This document shows, one piece after another, positions 43,711 to 52,720 of a stretch of DNA of 64,000 nucleotides. Origin of the DNA: Gracilibacillus salinarum (lineage in GTDB: Bacteria; Bacillota; Bacilli; Bacillales; Amphibacillaceae); the NCBI RefSeq assembly GCF_022919575.1, contig NZ_CP095071.1, positions 1,550,001 through 1,614,000 on the forward strand, given 5' to 3'. Made by a program: the position numbers and the translations under genes. The notes under the pieces were generated by a model that was not told the DNA's origin, did no database searches, and saw only the letters and a list, made by a program, of their open reading frames with translations. Every line of letters starts with the position of its first letter. Positions within the stretch are counted from its first letter, which is position 1.

Positions 43711-44358
43711 ATGGGCTCCACACATGAATTTTCACTAAAAGAAGAAATTGCTAACTCCGTTACGCATGGAATCGGGATGGCACTCAGTATCGCCGGCCTG
43801 GTGCTTTTAATCGTCTTTTCTTCTTTACACGGCTCACCATGGCATATCGTCAGCTTCACTTTATTCGGCGTTACCATGGTATTACTCTATACATCTTCAA
43901 CCCTATTACACAGCTTACCAAAAGGAAAGGCAAAAGATGTGTTTGAAATATTAGATCATTCCTCGATCTATTTTTTTATTGCCGGTACGTATACACCATT
44001 TTTATTTGTTATCGTTCGTGGCTGGGAAGGCTGGACATTATTCGGGATCATTTGGGGACTGGCGATTGGCGGTACGGTGTTCAAAGCTTTCTTCGTCAAG
44101 CGATTTCTTTTCTTTTCTACCATACTGTATGTGATCATGGGCTGGCTTATCGTATTCACTTGGAATCCACTCGTAGAAACGCTCGCCCCTAACGGTGTAC
44201 GATTACTTGTCTTGGGCGGTGTTCTATATACAGTTGGTGCTGTATTTTATGTATGGCGCGGCTTTAAATACCATCACGCCCTCTGGCACCTGTTTGTGCT
44301 GGCCGGTACGATTATGCATTTTTTCGCTGTACTATTGTATGTATTGCCGGTGGAATAA
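43711..44358 (+). CDS. Hemolysin III/TrhA-family membrane protein
   Basis: 215 residues with seven hydrophobic segments. Family motifs: EEIANSVTHGIGMALSIAGL near the start, STLLHSLPKGKAKDVFEILDHSSIYFFIAG, the histidine ligand Asp-His-Ser block, and the C-terminal HHALWHLFVLAGTIMHFFAV. The family (PAQR fold) influences membrane lipid state; hemolysis is historical. ATG 43711 chosen because GGAAGGAACGTG lies upstream; the in-frame ATG at 43672 is less likely. Confidence 0.9.
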   Translation: MGSTHEFSLKEEIANSVTHGIGMALSIAGLVLLIVFSSLHGSPWHIVSFTLFGVTMVLLYTSSTLLHSLPKGKAKDVFEILDHSSIYFFIAGTYTPFLFVIVRGWEGWTLFGIIWGLAIGGTVFKAFFVKRFLFFSTILYVIMGWLIVFTWNPLVETLAPNGVRLLVLGGVLYTVGAVFYVWRGFKYHHALWHLFVLAGTIMHFFAVLLYVLPVE

Positions 44359-44374
44359 ATGACGTGACAATTAG

Positions 44375-44422
44375 AAAGGATGCGAAATCTGGATTCGATC
44401 CATGGTTTCGTATCCTTTTTTA
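44375..44422 (+). terminator. Terminator of the hemolysin III gene
   Basis: AAAGGATGCGAAA (44375-44387) pairs with TTTCGTATCCTTTTTT, with an inner GGATCGAATCC-type mini-stem in the loop. Confidence 0.85.
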
Positions 44423-44469
44423 TTCGTATTGAAGCGTAGATATGTTTCGATAGTTTGGTTTCGTGATGA

Positions 44470-44834
44470 GAGAAAGGAACGAGATAAATCCTCGGGACTC
44501 TTCCTGCTTTTGGCTCCTTTATCGAGGAAACGTAACAAATCTCAGGGGCTCTCCTTCTACTTTTGGCTCCTTTATCGGGAAACGTAACAAATCTCGGGGC
44601 TCTCTTTCTACTTTTGGCTCCTTTATCGAGAAACGTAACAAATCTCGGGGCTCTCTTTCTACTTTTGGCTCCTTTATCGAGAAACGCAACAAATCTCAGG
44701 GGCTCTCTTTCTACTTTTGGCTCCTTTATCGAGAAACGCAACAAATCTCAGGGGCTCTCTTTCTACTTTTGGCTCCTTTATCGAGAAACGCAACAAATCT
44801 CAGGGGCTCTCCTTCTACTTTTGGCTCCTTTATC
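44470..44834. repeat. 51-bp tandem array, about seven units
   Basis: Head-to-tail units of 51-52 bp with CTTTTGGCTCCTTTATCGAG, AAACGTAACAAATCTC and GGGGCTCTC. Six are nearly identical and the first is degenerate. The core matches the 7455-7714 unit (TTTTG, CTCC/TTCC, TTT, TCG, AAACG, AACAAATCT). It lies downstream of the hemolysin III terminator. Reading frames through it in several phases are by-products. Confidence 0.87.
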
Positions 44835-44905
44835 GGCGATTGAGAAAAATACATGGAAATATGCTGCTTTTGCTTTATGTACATCCCCCTTTACTTTATC
44901 CCAAA

Positions 44906-44938
44906 AAAACGCTCAGAATTTTTCATCTGAGCGTTATT
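44906..44938 (-). terminator. Terminator of the SMR pair
   Basis: ACGCTCAG and CTGAGCGT pair around a 10-nt loop; the minus strand continues in T7. Confidence 0.85.
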
Positions 44939-44990
44939 ATACCTTATCCAATTATGCTTCTACCTGATATATGACACTTTCCACCGGAGG

Positions 44991-45305
44991 TTAACCTACT
45001 AATTTCAATCCAATAACCGCTACAATAATGAGTATCAGGAAAAAGATTCGTTTGAAATTGGCAGATTCTTTATACCAAATCATGCCGACCAAAGCCCCTC
45101 CAGCGGCACCGATACCAGTCCAAACAGCATAGCCTACACCCATCGGTATCGTTTGTAATGCCAGGTAAAGAAAGAAAAAGCTACTGATGAAGCTGAAAAT
45201 CATCACGAAAAAGCTTAGCTTTGATTTCGTTTTATGCCACTGATTCATCCCAATTACCGCGATCATCTCCAAAAGCCCTGCTGCTATTAACATAAACCAA
45301 GCCAT
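44991..45305 (-). CDS. SMR-family efflux subunit, Gdx-like (second of pair)
   Basis: 104 residues, four membrane helices. The N-terminus MAWFMLIAAGLLEMIAVIGM has the membrane Glu-14 that binds substrate and proton in SMR proteins. ALQTIPMGVGYAVWTGIGAA is the family centre, and GMIWYKESANFKRIFFLILI the third helix border. It overlaps the upstream SMR gene by one base. A pair of unequal SMR genes behind a ykkC riboswitch is the known guanidinium exporter arrangement. Confidence 0.92.
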   Translation of the reverse strand: MAWFMLIAAGLLEMIAVIGMNQWHKTKSKLSFFVMIFSFISSFFFLYLALQTIPMGVGYAVWTGIGAAGGALVGMIWYKESANFKRIFFLILIIVAVIGLKLVG

Positions 45306-45637
45306 CAGTCACTTACCTCCTTTTCATCTGAAGCTAATTTCAATCCTGCTATACCTGCTAATAGAAGTAATAACAGAAGTCCTTTGGCCCATGACATCGA
45401 TGCACCAAATAGCAGAACATCTAACACGACAGTTCCTGCAGTTCCCAAGCCGACGAATACAGCATAGGCAGTACCAACCGGAATGTCTTTTCCAGCATTA
45501 ATCAGAAAATAAAAACTAATCACAATAGCTATGATTGTCGCTGTCCATTCCAATACAGTCCCTGCATGTGTAATACCAATAACCCAGCCTACTTCAAACA
45601 GACCTGCTACAATAATCTTAGACCACTCTTTCCACAT
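45305..45637 (-). CDS. SMR-family efflux subunit, Gdx-like (first of pair)
   Basis: 110 residues, four helices. Starts MWKEWSKIIVAGLFEVGWVI with the conserved membrane Glu, then KDIPVGTAYAVFVGLGTAGT and SWAKGLLLLLLLAGIAGLKL. It would form a heterodimer with the 44991 protein and export guanidinium in exchange for protons. ATG follows AAGGAGGCGAC. Expression is set by the guanidine riboswitch directly upstream. Confidence 0.92.
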   Translation of the reverse strand: MWKEWSKIIVAGLFEVGWVIGITHAGTVLEWTATIIAIVISFYFLINAGKDIPVGTAYAVFVGLGTAGTVVLDVLLFGASMSWAKGLLLLLLLAGIAGLKLASDEKEVSD

Positions 45638-45657
45638 GTTGTCGCCTCCTTGAATCC

Positions 45658-45692
45658 ATAAAAAACCTGGGAGAAAATTAATTCTCCCAGGC
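45658..45692 (-). terminator. Riboswitch-controlled terminator
   Basis: CCTGGGAGAA and TTCTCCCAGG form a stem followed by T6. Its 5' arm overlaps the GCCTGGGAGA end of the aptamer, so ligand binding should prevent it and allow SMR expression. Confidence 0.88.
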
Positions 45693-45775
45693 TTTTATCC
45701 CTCCGTGACACAGTAATCATACTGTGAGTTTTCTCTCGGACCAGACCAACTGTACGTTGCGGAACCCTAGAAAAC
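45682..45775 (-). ncRNA. Guanidine-I (ykkC) riboswitch
   Basis: The minus strand shows the ykkC signature in order: CTAGGGTTCCG (from 45770), ACTGTA/TACAGT-like P1a, TGGTCTGGTCCGAGAGAAAA, CACGGAGGGATAAAAGCC and TGGGAGA. The SMR guanidinium exporter pair follows, the classic gene context for this riboswitch. Confidence 0.95.
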
Positions 45776-45799
45776 ATTCACCATATACAGTTATTTATT

Positions 45800-45828
45800 A
45801 CTATATCTTATTTTTCTTTCTTTGTCTA
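45800..45828 (-). promoter_or_regulatory. Promoter of the riboswitch-SMR operon, inside the pectinase gene end
   Basis: TAGACA (45828-45823) and TATAGT (45805-45800) with a 17-nt spacer, each one base from consensus. The -10 overlaps the TAG stop of the pectinase gene. Transcription would start near 45793, about 23 nt before the aptamer. Confidence 0.6.
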
Positions 45829-48800
45829 GTTATGATCAATATAACCATTCCGAGAGCGAGCAAAATGGTACTCGACAACATCCAGTTAAAGATATTTGTA
45901 GCCGTATCAGGCAACATGCCATCCTCTTCATTATTATTGCCTGTATCATTTTTACTTTCATCCAATTCAGCTAGCACACCATAAGTAGAGAAATGCTTTA
46001 CTGTCGCAGATACCTGACCATTTTTCACTGTTCCACCAATTTCCTCCCAGTTACCATTCGATTCATTCAAGTAATAAACGGCGACTTGCTCCGCTTGATA
46101 GGATGCTTCATCATAGCCCATAGATAATTCAAATTCTCCGCTATAATCTTCTGCAACCTTCGGGAACGTAAAGTCAAAGGTAAACACATCACCTGCTGTT
46201 TCTAAATCACCAGTTTTCTCTGGGTCAGCCTTTTGGATCACTACCGTTGTTCCTTCTGGTAAGTCATCTGGCAACTTCACTGACGTAGCTGAATCAGCAA
46301 TAGTTATAGTCATACCAGCCTTTACTTCTGTTTTTTCATTTAAATTGACGGTCATTTCTTTATCGGCTTGGTTGTCATCTCCATCTCCGCTGCCGTTTCC
46401 ATCTCCACTGTCATCTCCATCTCCGCTGCCGTCTCCATCTCCATTGCCATCTCCATCTCCGTTGCCATCTCCATCTCCGTTGCCATCTCCATCTCCGTTG
46501 CCATCTCCATCTCCGTTGCCGTCTCCATCTCCGTTGCCATCTCCATCTCCGTTGCCATCTCCATCTCCGTTGCCATCTCCATCTCCGTTGCCGTCTCCAT
46601 CTCCGTTGCCGTCTCCATCTCCGTTGCCGTCTCCATCTCCGTTGCCGTCTCCGCTGCCGTCTCCATCTCCGTTGCCATCTCCATCTCCGTTGCCATCTCC
46701 ATCTCCATTGCCGTCTCCATCTCCGTTGCCATCTCCGTCTCCGCCGTCATCCGGATCGACTGTGGATGGATCCCAGCCTTTCAGAACGTTTTGAACAGTC
46801 CACATCTCTGCTTCTTCATCTGTCAGCTGACGACGTGAATCATTGATGACTGCTCCAGGACCTTCATTTTTATATTCATAAAGACGCGCTTCTTCCGGTT
46901 GGAGTCCACTCATCGAAGTCCAGCCTTCTTCTTTAATGTGGGCACCTAATTCACTTTCCATAATGACCACACTGCCTCGAGCTTGTGGATTTCCACCTGC
47001 TGGCCAAGGTCTGCCTAAATAGACTGTTCCATCAGGTGCATCACTCGTGAACGACGTATCCTTGATCAGCATTCCATATTCATCATCAAGTAACGTACTT
47101 GCAGCTGTTACATAACCATTATTAGAATCAGATCCTCTATCCAAGGAATGAATAATGGAATCCTCGATTACCACACTCGCTGCACCAAAGATGAAATCTA
47201 CGTCTCCTTCGATATAGACATTGGTGTAATATTGTGTACCATCACGCGTATATAACGTGTCCTGATTACCTATAAACCGGACATTTTCAAAATATTGACG
47301 TTCCCCGCTGGCATAGACAGCAACTGCCTGGTTGCCTTCTACATTAATGCTTTCATCAAACGAATTTTCCAATGTCATATTTTTGACAATTAAATCGTTC
47401 GCTCTTAAGTAAATACTGGCACTTCCACTTGTACCCATTGTTCCACCGACACCATTGTCACGACCTGCATAATTATCGTAAGTAAGGATCGTATTTTCTT
47501 CACTTTCCCCTAATAGTGTGATGAATGGTTTATTGTCTGGAATCGTGATAACTTCCTTATATGTGCCATCTTTTATAAAAATGGTCACCGGATTACTGTT
47601 GTTAGCAGGTACGGCATCAATCGCTGCCTGTACAGTTTCGTAATCTCCTGATCCGTCTTCTGCCACGATAAGATCACTGTCAATTTCGCCAATTTGTTTC
47701 GTTTGACCTTCCACTGTTTTCACTTGATCCTGTGCTAGCGTTTTGCCATCAGCAGTAGCGGATTCTGTGCCGCTTACCTGTACAAAAACTTTATTCTCAT
47801 AGTTTCCTGTCTGTTGTGCTGTTTCCAGCAATTGCGTACCCCAATGTCCACCCCATGAATAGCCATTGCGACGCTCTGCTTCGATTTCCATAATGTCATG
47901 CTTGATGACTCCATCACGGCCAGAGAAAATTGGTTCATTCGTGCCGATCTCATAAAAACGATACCAAGCTGTTGAGTTCTCATCTTCTACAAAATATTCG
48001 TTGTTTGGATCCCCACTGATGTATCGTGTATCTTCCAGTTTCACTTCATCCAGCCATGCTAATGCGGCTTCCACTGCCTGATTAATCTCTTCTGTTTGCG
48101 GTCTGGACATCAGATAACGAATCACCCCTACCGATTCACTACCTGAAATCGATGGATGCTCATAGGCGCGTGCTCCTCTTGCCTCATACGTAACTGGATC
48201 ATGCTGTGCACACCATGCAGTCAATTTGCCATCTACCTCAATCTGCGCTTCCAAAATGTAATCGACTGCAGATTCAATCGATTCCTTCGATTTAATTACA
48301 TACTCGTCACTGATTAAATCAGAATCAAATGGATATTTTTTCTGTGCTACCAGATCAAGCATCTCTAACACATTGACCATTGCTTCGTCATTAAATGTGA
48401 CATAATCAGAGTAATTTCCTCTACGTGGAAAAACTTGTGCAAATCCACCTGTGTCATATTGCAAGTCAAATAAAAACTCTAGTCCTTTTTCTACACTTTC
48501 TTTATAGCGTGGATCCTTAGTTTCCTGATAAACCTGTGCAATGTACTTAATTTCCGAAATGGTTGCATCATTGTCTATCGTACCAAGTTCCTTACCATCT
48601 TCTACCCATTCAGACCGGGACTCTTCGCCATCCCACGGACGTGTATAAATATGTGGCCAGTTTTTCGTCCAACCACCATGATCCATTTGCCATGTCAGTA
48701 AATTATCCGCTTCTTCAATGGCCGTATCTAAATCGCCTGAAAACCTTGTTTCTTCAAATTCCTGTGGATATTCCCCATATTCGTTCCATTCATCCTGACT

Positions 48801-51587
48801 GTGCATCAAAATGACCGTTTGACCAAATTGATTGGTTACTTTTGCTGCTTTATCAATGCGGAGATTTTCAAACCCTGGCGCTAACAGTTCCCATTTTCTT
48901 GAAGGAACGACCACTTCTAAATCAGAGTAAGTGAAATCTTCGAAATGACCATTTAACGTAACAGCTAACACGTTACTGGATATCGCATGAGCACCAGCAA
49001 TCTCAACCGTTGCATCTTCATTTTCCGATTGAAGTGATGCAGCAAGTGTTTTCGCTTCTCCCCATGTTAATGCTTGCTCAGATCCAGCTTCAGCCGTATT
49101 ATCCTGTATATTAGCTATAATTTGTTTTGCTTCTTGTTCGGTAATTTCCTTGTCCGCTTGGATAGAGTCACCTGCTGCCAATTGATCGGCATAGCCTAAA
49201 GCTTTGGCAGACTCTAGTACATATGCGTACCATTCATCCGTAGAAACACCCCAAACAGATTCATCACTCGATAAATTTTTGAACTGGTCTTCCTGAACAT
49301 ATCCTAACGCTTGATTCACAAGTGCAAAAAATTCGATTCTTGTTATGGCTTCCTCATCACCCGGAAGCTGATCCACAGCAATACCTAACTTCCTTAGTTT
49401 CTTCAACAGAACGCCGCCAACTACTTCTTCTGCCTCTGAATCTTCTATCTCAATCGGTCCTTCGTTACCACCGTCATTCTTATTGTGAACGCGTAAATGG
49501 TCAATATTGGCACCACCACTTGCTCCTGCTCCTGTTGCGCGAATGACATTTTCACCGGCATTCAGTTCAGCTTTAGTCGAGGTAGTTACCCACGTGGTCC
49601 ATCCGCCTGAAGGGGCAAATGCTAATTCTTCTTCGACTACTTCACCATTCACTTTAATTTGTGACGGACGCTGATCAGTTCCACCATGTGCATAACGAAA
49701 ATCTAAGTTATACTCTCCTGCAACCGGCACATCAACTGTCCATTCTACCCAGCTGCCAGGGGCATTCGGATTAAAGTCGATAAAACCAGTTCCAGTAAAG
49801 CCAACATGTTTGTTGTCAATAATAACTTTCTCTGTATCAAGTGTTGCATCTTCCGCTTCGTACGTCTGATCTACTTCCATCAACACTTGCAAATGATCAA
49901 TATTCGCACCACCACTTGCTCCTGCTCCTGTTGCACGAATAACATTCTTGCCTGCTTCTAACTGAACTTTTGTCGACGTATTGATCCAAGTAGTCCAGCC
50001 ACCTGAAGGCCCAAACGCTAACTCTTCTTCGACTACTTCTCCATTCACACTAATATCTGCTGGACGCTGATCAGTTCCACCATGTGCATAACGGAAATCT
50101 AATCGATATTCTCCAGCAACTGGTACCTCAACCTCCCATTCAATCCAACCACCTGGTGCATTTGGTTTGTAATCAACAAAACCATCACCAGTAAAGCCAA
50201 CGTGCTGATTATCAACAATCGCATCACTTAGCTCTGCATCTTCTGCTTCATAAATGTCACCAGCACCATTCTCACCTGGTGTTTCCGGGTCAGTTGGCTC
50301 TTCCGGGTCTGTCGGTTCCTCTGGATCTGTTGGTTCTTCCGGATCTTTCGGATAAAAACCAGAAATGCTCAAGTCATCGATATAATGACCGTCTGTTCCA
50401 CTATTCGGTGTAAAACTTTCTACAAAATTAACGACAGAAACCTGCTCATTTAACTCCGCATTCTCTAACTTTAACTCATCATTAATATAGATATTTGCCT
50501 TCTGCTCATCTACGTTTATTTCCACTTTTACTTTATACCAAGTATTCTCCTGCAACTCTACTAACGGTTGATAATTATCACCAGTGCGATATGTTATGTT
50601 ATTATTCTTTGTTTCAATAATAACTGGTGTTCCGTCCCCTTTAATGCGCAATACTTTAGTTGAGCTTGTATAGCTTGGCTGCATAAAGTTTGCCTCCACT
50701 GTGACTACACCAGCCAGATCCTCAAAGCTTTTACTTAAAATCACATTGGTCTCTTCACTGGTATCATCCAGAAACACACTTTTGTTCTCAGCAGAAGGAA
50801 CGTCAGCAACACTTACCGTCCCGCCACCATCTGACACAGTAAGGTCTGCTGGTGCTTCCCCTGTAGTATCACTGTTAAAATCGAATAAGTGAGAAACATC
50901 TGCTTCTGGTTTTTCTTCTACTTGTTCTTGTTCAAGATGAGAAATTTTAAGATCATCAATATAGTGACCTAACGCTTTACTTCCCGGAGTAAAGGTTTCG
51001 AAATAGTTAATGACAGTTGCATCACTATTAAGCTCAGCACCTTCTAGCACAGCCTCCCCGTCAATAGTTACATCAGCTGTCTTATTTGCTAAATCGACAG
51101 CAACCTTAATGTTATACCATTTCCCCGGTTCCACTTCAGCCAGATTGTCATAAGATTTATCGCCATTGCGATAGCCAATCTGGTTATTATTCGTTTCGAG
51201 AATAACAGCGGTATTATCCCCTTTAAGGCGCATCACTTTCGTCGAACTTGTATATTCCGGCTGCATAAATTTCATTTCTACTGTCACCTGATTTGTTAAA
51301 TCTTCAAATGACTTCGAAACAGAAACAAAATCACTTTCACTCGTGTCATTTAAATGAACACTTTTATTTCCTTCCTCCTCTGCTATGGTAACTGTACCGC
51401 CAGTCTCCCCTAGCTCAAGTCCTTCTGGTGCCTCACCTGTTGTTTGTTCGTTAAAATTATCTTCATAGATAACAACGTTGTTAAAATTGTCATCAGCTTT
51501 AACAATCATTGCCGGCATTGAAGAAAAAACCGTTGTTATTAATAACATACATATAAGCGCTATGTTGCCTATTCGTTTCACGTTCAT
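45801..51587 (-). CDS. Wall-anchored bifunctional pectate lyase (PL10)-pectin methylesterase (CE8)
   Basis: 1928 residues, secreted. Signal peptide 1-31. Two concanavalin-like jelly rolls (about 40-217 and 234-412), a Pro/Glu spacer, and two near-identical CBM35-like modules (446-570 and 576-700; both contain [16 protein letters not shown]). A stretch resembling S-layer homology follows (740-830). PL10 pectate lyase spans about 935-1265 ([48 protein letters not shown]). CE8 spans about 1303-1580, with catalytic blocks [19 protein letters not shown] and YLGRPW. Then comes a (GDGDGN)n linker, a small beta domain and the sorting signal LPDTATN, helix and [10 protein letters not shown]8 would demethylate pectin and PL10 cleave it. 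It has no terminator of its own before the riboswitch. Confidence 0.93.
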   Translation of the reverse strand: MNVKRIGNIALICMLLITTVFSSMPAMIVKADDNFNNVVIYEDNFNEQTTGEAPEGLELGETGGTVTIAEEEGNKSVHLNDTSESDFVSVSKSFEDLTNQVTVEMKFMQPEYTSSTKVMRLKGDNTAVILETNNNQIGYRNGDKSYDNLAEVEPGKWYNIKVAVDLANKTADVTIDGEAVLEGAELNSDATVINYFETFTPGSKALGHYIDDLKISHLEQEQVEEKPEADVSHLFDFNSDTTGEAPADLTVSDGGGTVSVADVPSAENKSVFLDDTSEETNVILSKSFEDLAGVVTVEANFMQPSYTSSTKVLRIKGDGTPVIIETKNNNITYRTGDNYQPLVELQENTWYKVKVEINVDEQKANIYINDELKLENAELNEQVSVVNFVESFTPNSGTDGHYIDDLSISGFYPKDPEEPTDPEEPTDPEEPTDPETPGENGAGDIYEAEDAELSDAIVDNQHVGFTGDGFVDYKPNAPGGWIEWEVEVPVAGEYRLDFRYAHGGTDQRPADISVNGEVVEEELAFGPSGGWTTWINTSTKVQLEAGKNVIRATGAGASGGANIDHLQVLMEVDQTYEAEDATLDTEKVIIDNKHVGFTGTGFIDFNPNAPGSWVEWTVDVPVAGEYNLDFRYAHGGTDQRPSQIKVNGEVVEEELAFAPSGGWTTWVTTSTKAELNAGENVIRATGAGASGGANIDHLRVHNKNDGGNEGPIEIEDSEAEEVVGGVLLKKLRKLGIAVDQLPGDEEAITRIEFFALVNQALGYVQEDQFKNLSSDESVWGVSTDEWYAYVLESAKALGYADQLAAGDSIQADKEITEQEAKQIIANIQDNTAEAGSEQALTWGEAKTLAASLQSENEDATVEIAGAHAISSNVLAVTLNGHFEDFTYSDLEVVVPSRKWELLAPGFENLRIDKAAKVTNQFGQTVILMHSQDEWNEYGEYPQEFEETRFSGDLDTAIEEADNLLTWQMDHGGWTKNWPHIYTRPWDGEESRSEWVEDGKELGTIDNDATISEIKYIAQVYQETKDPRYKESVEKGLEFLFDLQYDTGGFAQVFPRRGNYSDYVTFNDEAMVNVLEMLDLVAQKKYPFDSDLISDEYVIKSKESIESAVDYILEAQIEVDGKLTAWCAQHDPVTYEARGARAYEHPSISGSESVGVIRYLMSRPQTEEINQAVEAALAWLDEVKLEDTRYISGDPNNEYFVEDENSTAWYRFYEIGTNEPIFSGRDGVIKHDIMEIEAERRNGYSWGGHWGTQLLETAQQTGNYENKVFVQVSGTESATADGKTLAQDQVKTVEGQTKQIGEIDSDLIVAEDGSGDYETVQAAIDAVPANNSNPVTIFIKDGTYKEVITIPDNKPFITLLGESEENTILTYDNYAGRDNGVGGTMGTSGSASIYLRANDLIVKNMTLENSFDESINVEGNQAVAVYASGERQYFENVRFIGNQDTLYTRDGTQYYTNVYIEGDVDFIFGAASVVIEDSIIHSLDRGSDSNNGYVTAASTLLDDEYGMLIKDTSFTSDAPDGTVYLGRPWPAGGNPQARGSVVIMESELGAHIKEEGWTSMSGLQPEEARLYEYKNEGPGAVINDSRRQLTDEEAEMWTVQNVLKGWDPSTVDPDDGGDGDGNGDGDGNGDGDGNGDGDGNGDGDGSGDGNGDGDGNGDGDGNGDGDGNGDGDGNGDGDGNGDGDGNGDGDGNGDGDGNGDGDGNGDGDGNGDGDGNGDGDGSGDGDDSGDGNGSGDGDDNQADKEMTVNLNEKTEVKAGMTITIADSATSVKLPDDLPEGTTVVIQKADPEKTGDLETAGDVFTFDFTFPKVAEDYSGEFELSMGYDEASYQAEQVAVYYLNESNGNWEEIGGTVKNGQVSATVKHFSTYGVLAELDESKNDTGNNNEEDGMLPDTATNIFNWMLSSTILLALGMVILIITRQRKKNKI
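46378..46743 (-). repeat. 18-bp coding minisatellite encoding Gly-Asp-Gly-Asp-Gly-Asn repeats
   Basis: About twenty tandem 18-bp units (plus-strand core CCATCTCCATCTCCGTTG) encode a linker of roughly 125 residues, about 1613-1737 of the pectinase. The peptide is highly acidic and flexible and resembles Ca-binding DxDxN loops. Long frames on the other strand here are shadows of the repeat. Confidence 0.9.
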
Positions 51588-51640
51588 TTTCTCGTCTCCC
51601 TCCTCAAATTTCCGTCACACTTCTTCCTTTTTCCTCCTTT

Positions 51641-52504
51641 CTAGTTTCCCTGATTACGAAACTGTTTTGGTGTGACCTGTTGATATTTCTTAAAACATCT
51701 AATAAAGTTAGATGCTGTAGAAAACCCAATTTGTACAGCAATGTCCGCAATAGACGTATTGGTTTCGACTAACAGTTTTTTTGCTTCGTACATTCTTCTT
51801 TGCAGCACGTATTGCTGAATCGTCATGCCAAATTCTTTTTTAAAAAAGTGGCACAAATAATATTTATTAAAATGGAGCCTTGCAGCTAAATCTTCCAGTT
51901 GCCAGGTTGTATTCCAAATCAGATTAATTTCTCTTAAAATTTTTTCCTGTGTTTGTATTGGATTGGTAAGATGTTGTTGATTGATCTCATTTGTTTCTGC
52001 ATGTAATCGACGGCTTAAAAACAATAATAATTCCGTGACATATAAATTCAATGCATGTTGTTGCTGCCATTTCTCTGGTGACATTTCTTCCTGCAGCAAT
52101 TTCCGAATAATATGAGAAAAACTTTCGTAGCCTTGCGTGTCAATTTGAAGATAAAAATGTGGTGTCGGCTGTTTATCCAGTAACTCTTTAAATTCCTGAT
52201 AAATTGGCTGTGTGTCTGGAAACAAATCATCTGTAAACATGATCACTACCCGTTCATAGCCCTGGTCATCAGGTAATCGTACTTTATGAAGCTCACTGCC
52301 TTTAAAGCAAAGTACATGTCCTTTTTTCAGATGAAAGACTTTCTCTTCGAATATAAACTGTGCTTCCCCTCCTTTGACCCAAACCATTTCAAAACCTTGA
52401 TGTGAATGAAATTCTTTGATGGTATGATTATCTCTTTTATGTTGAATAGAAAACGCTGGTACATCCACAAATGGCTTAGCGGCTGCTAATTGTTCTACAA
52501 TCAC
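51641..52504 (-). CDS. AraC-family transcriptional regulator with cupin sensor
   Basis: 287 residues. N-terminal cupin (about 25-100; IKEFHSHQGFEMVWVKGGEA, VLCFKGSELHKVRLP). C-terminal double helix-turn-helix (WQLEDLAARLHFNKYYLCHF, TSIADIAVQIGFSTASNFIR, FKKYQQVTPKQFR). It lies 54 nt upstream of the pectinase gene on the same strand and may activate it. Its own promoter carries a cre box, so glucose would shut down the regulator. Confidence 0.92.
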   Translation of the reverse strand: MIVEQLAAAKPFVDVPAFSIQHKRDNHTIKEFHSHQGFEMVWVKGGEAQFIFEEKVFHLKKGHVLCFKGSELHKVRLPDDQGYERVVIMFTDDLFPDTQPIYQEFKELLDKQPTPHFYLQIDTQGYESFSHIIRKLLQEEMSPEKWQQQHALNLYVTELLLFLSRRLHAETNEINQQHLTNPIQTQEKILREINLIWNTTWQLEDLAARLHFNKYYLCHFFKKEFGMTIQQYVLQRRMYEAKKLLVETNTSIADIAVQIGFSTASNFIRCFKKYQQVTPKQFRNQGN

Positions 52505-52527
52505 CCGGTCACCTCCGATTTAATGAA

Positions 52528-52576
52528 AGAAAACGTTTTCAATTTGAATTATAGCATATATTCCCACTTTTTGAAT
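52528..52576 (-). promoter_or_regulatory. Promoter with cre box of the AraC gene
   Basis: TTCAAA (near 52575-52570), a 16-nt spacer, and TATAAT (52553-52548), then TGAAAACGTTTTCT (52541-52528). This cre differs from consensus only at the last base and contains the perfect palindrome GAAAACGTTTTC. It ends 24 nt before the start codon. Confidence 0.75.
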
Positions 52577-52683
52577 AACGAATTATTGGTCTAAAAATAT
52601 TCCTGAATTGCTATTAACAATCTTTTGTTCTATTAGTCCTGGATAAATAGTTCTATTTTCACAAACAGAATCCTACATTCAAA

Positions 52684-52719
52684 AACAAAAGCCGACACAA
52701 CATGTGACGGCTTTTGTTT
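52684..52719 (-). terminator. Terminator of the choice-of-anchor I gene
   Basis: AACAAAAGCCG and CGGCTTTTGTT with an inner CAC/GTG pair; T-rich on the minus strand. It directly follows the stop at 52721. Confidence 0.8.
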
Positions 52720-52720
52720 A

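Noticed and set aside
43584..43877. 97-codon minus-strand frame opposite hemolysin III
   Set aside because: Shadow of a real gene and of the ThuA operon promoter; no ribosome site.
44274..44974. Several overlapping frames on both strands with periodic peptides (KGAKSRKRAPRFVTF type)
   Set aside because: Produced by the 51-bp tandem array, open in several phases at once, without ribosome sites.
46345..46838. Two long plus-strand frames (Pro-Ser-Leu repeats; Ile-Ser-Val repeats) and one further minus-strand frame
   Set aside because: They are alternative readings of the 18-bp minisatellite inside the pectinase gene; no ribosome site and pure periodic composition.
49900..50250. Repeated DNA in the pectinase gene as an insertion
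   Set aside because: It is the in-frame duplication of a CBM35-like module, not a mobile element.
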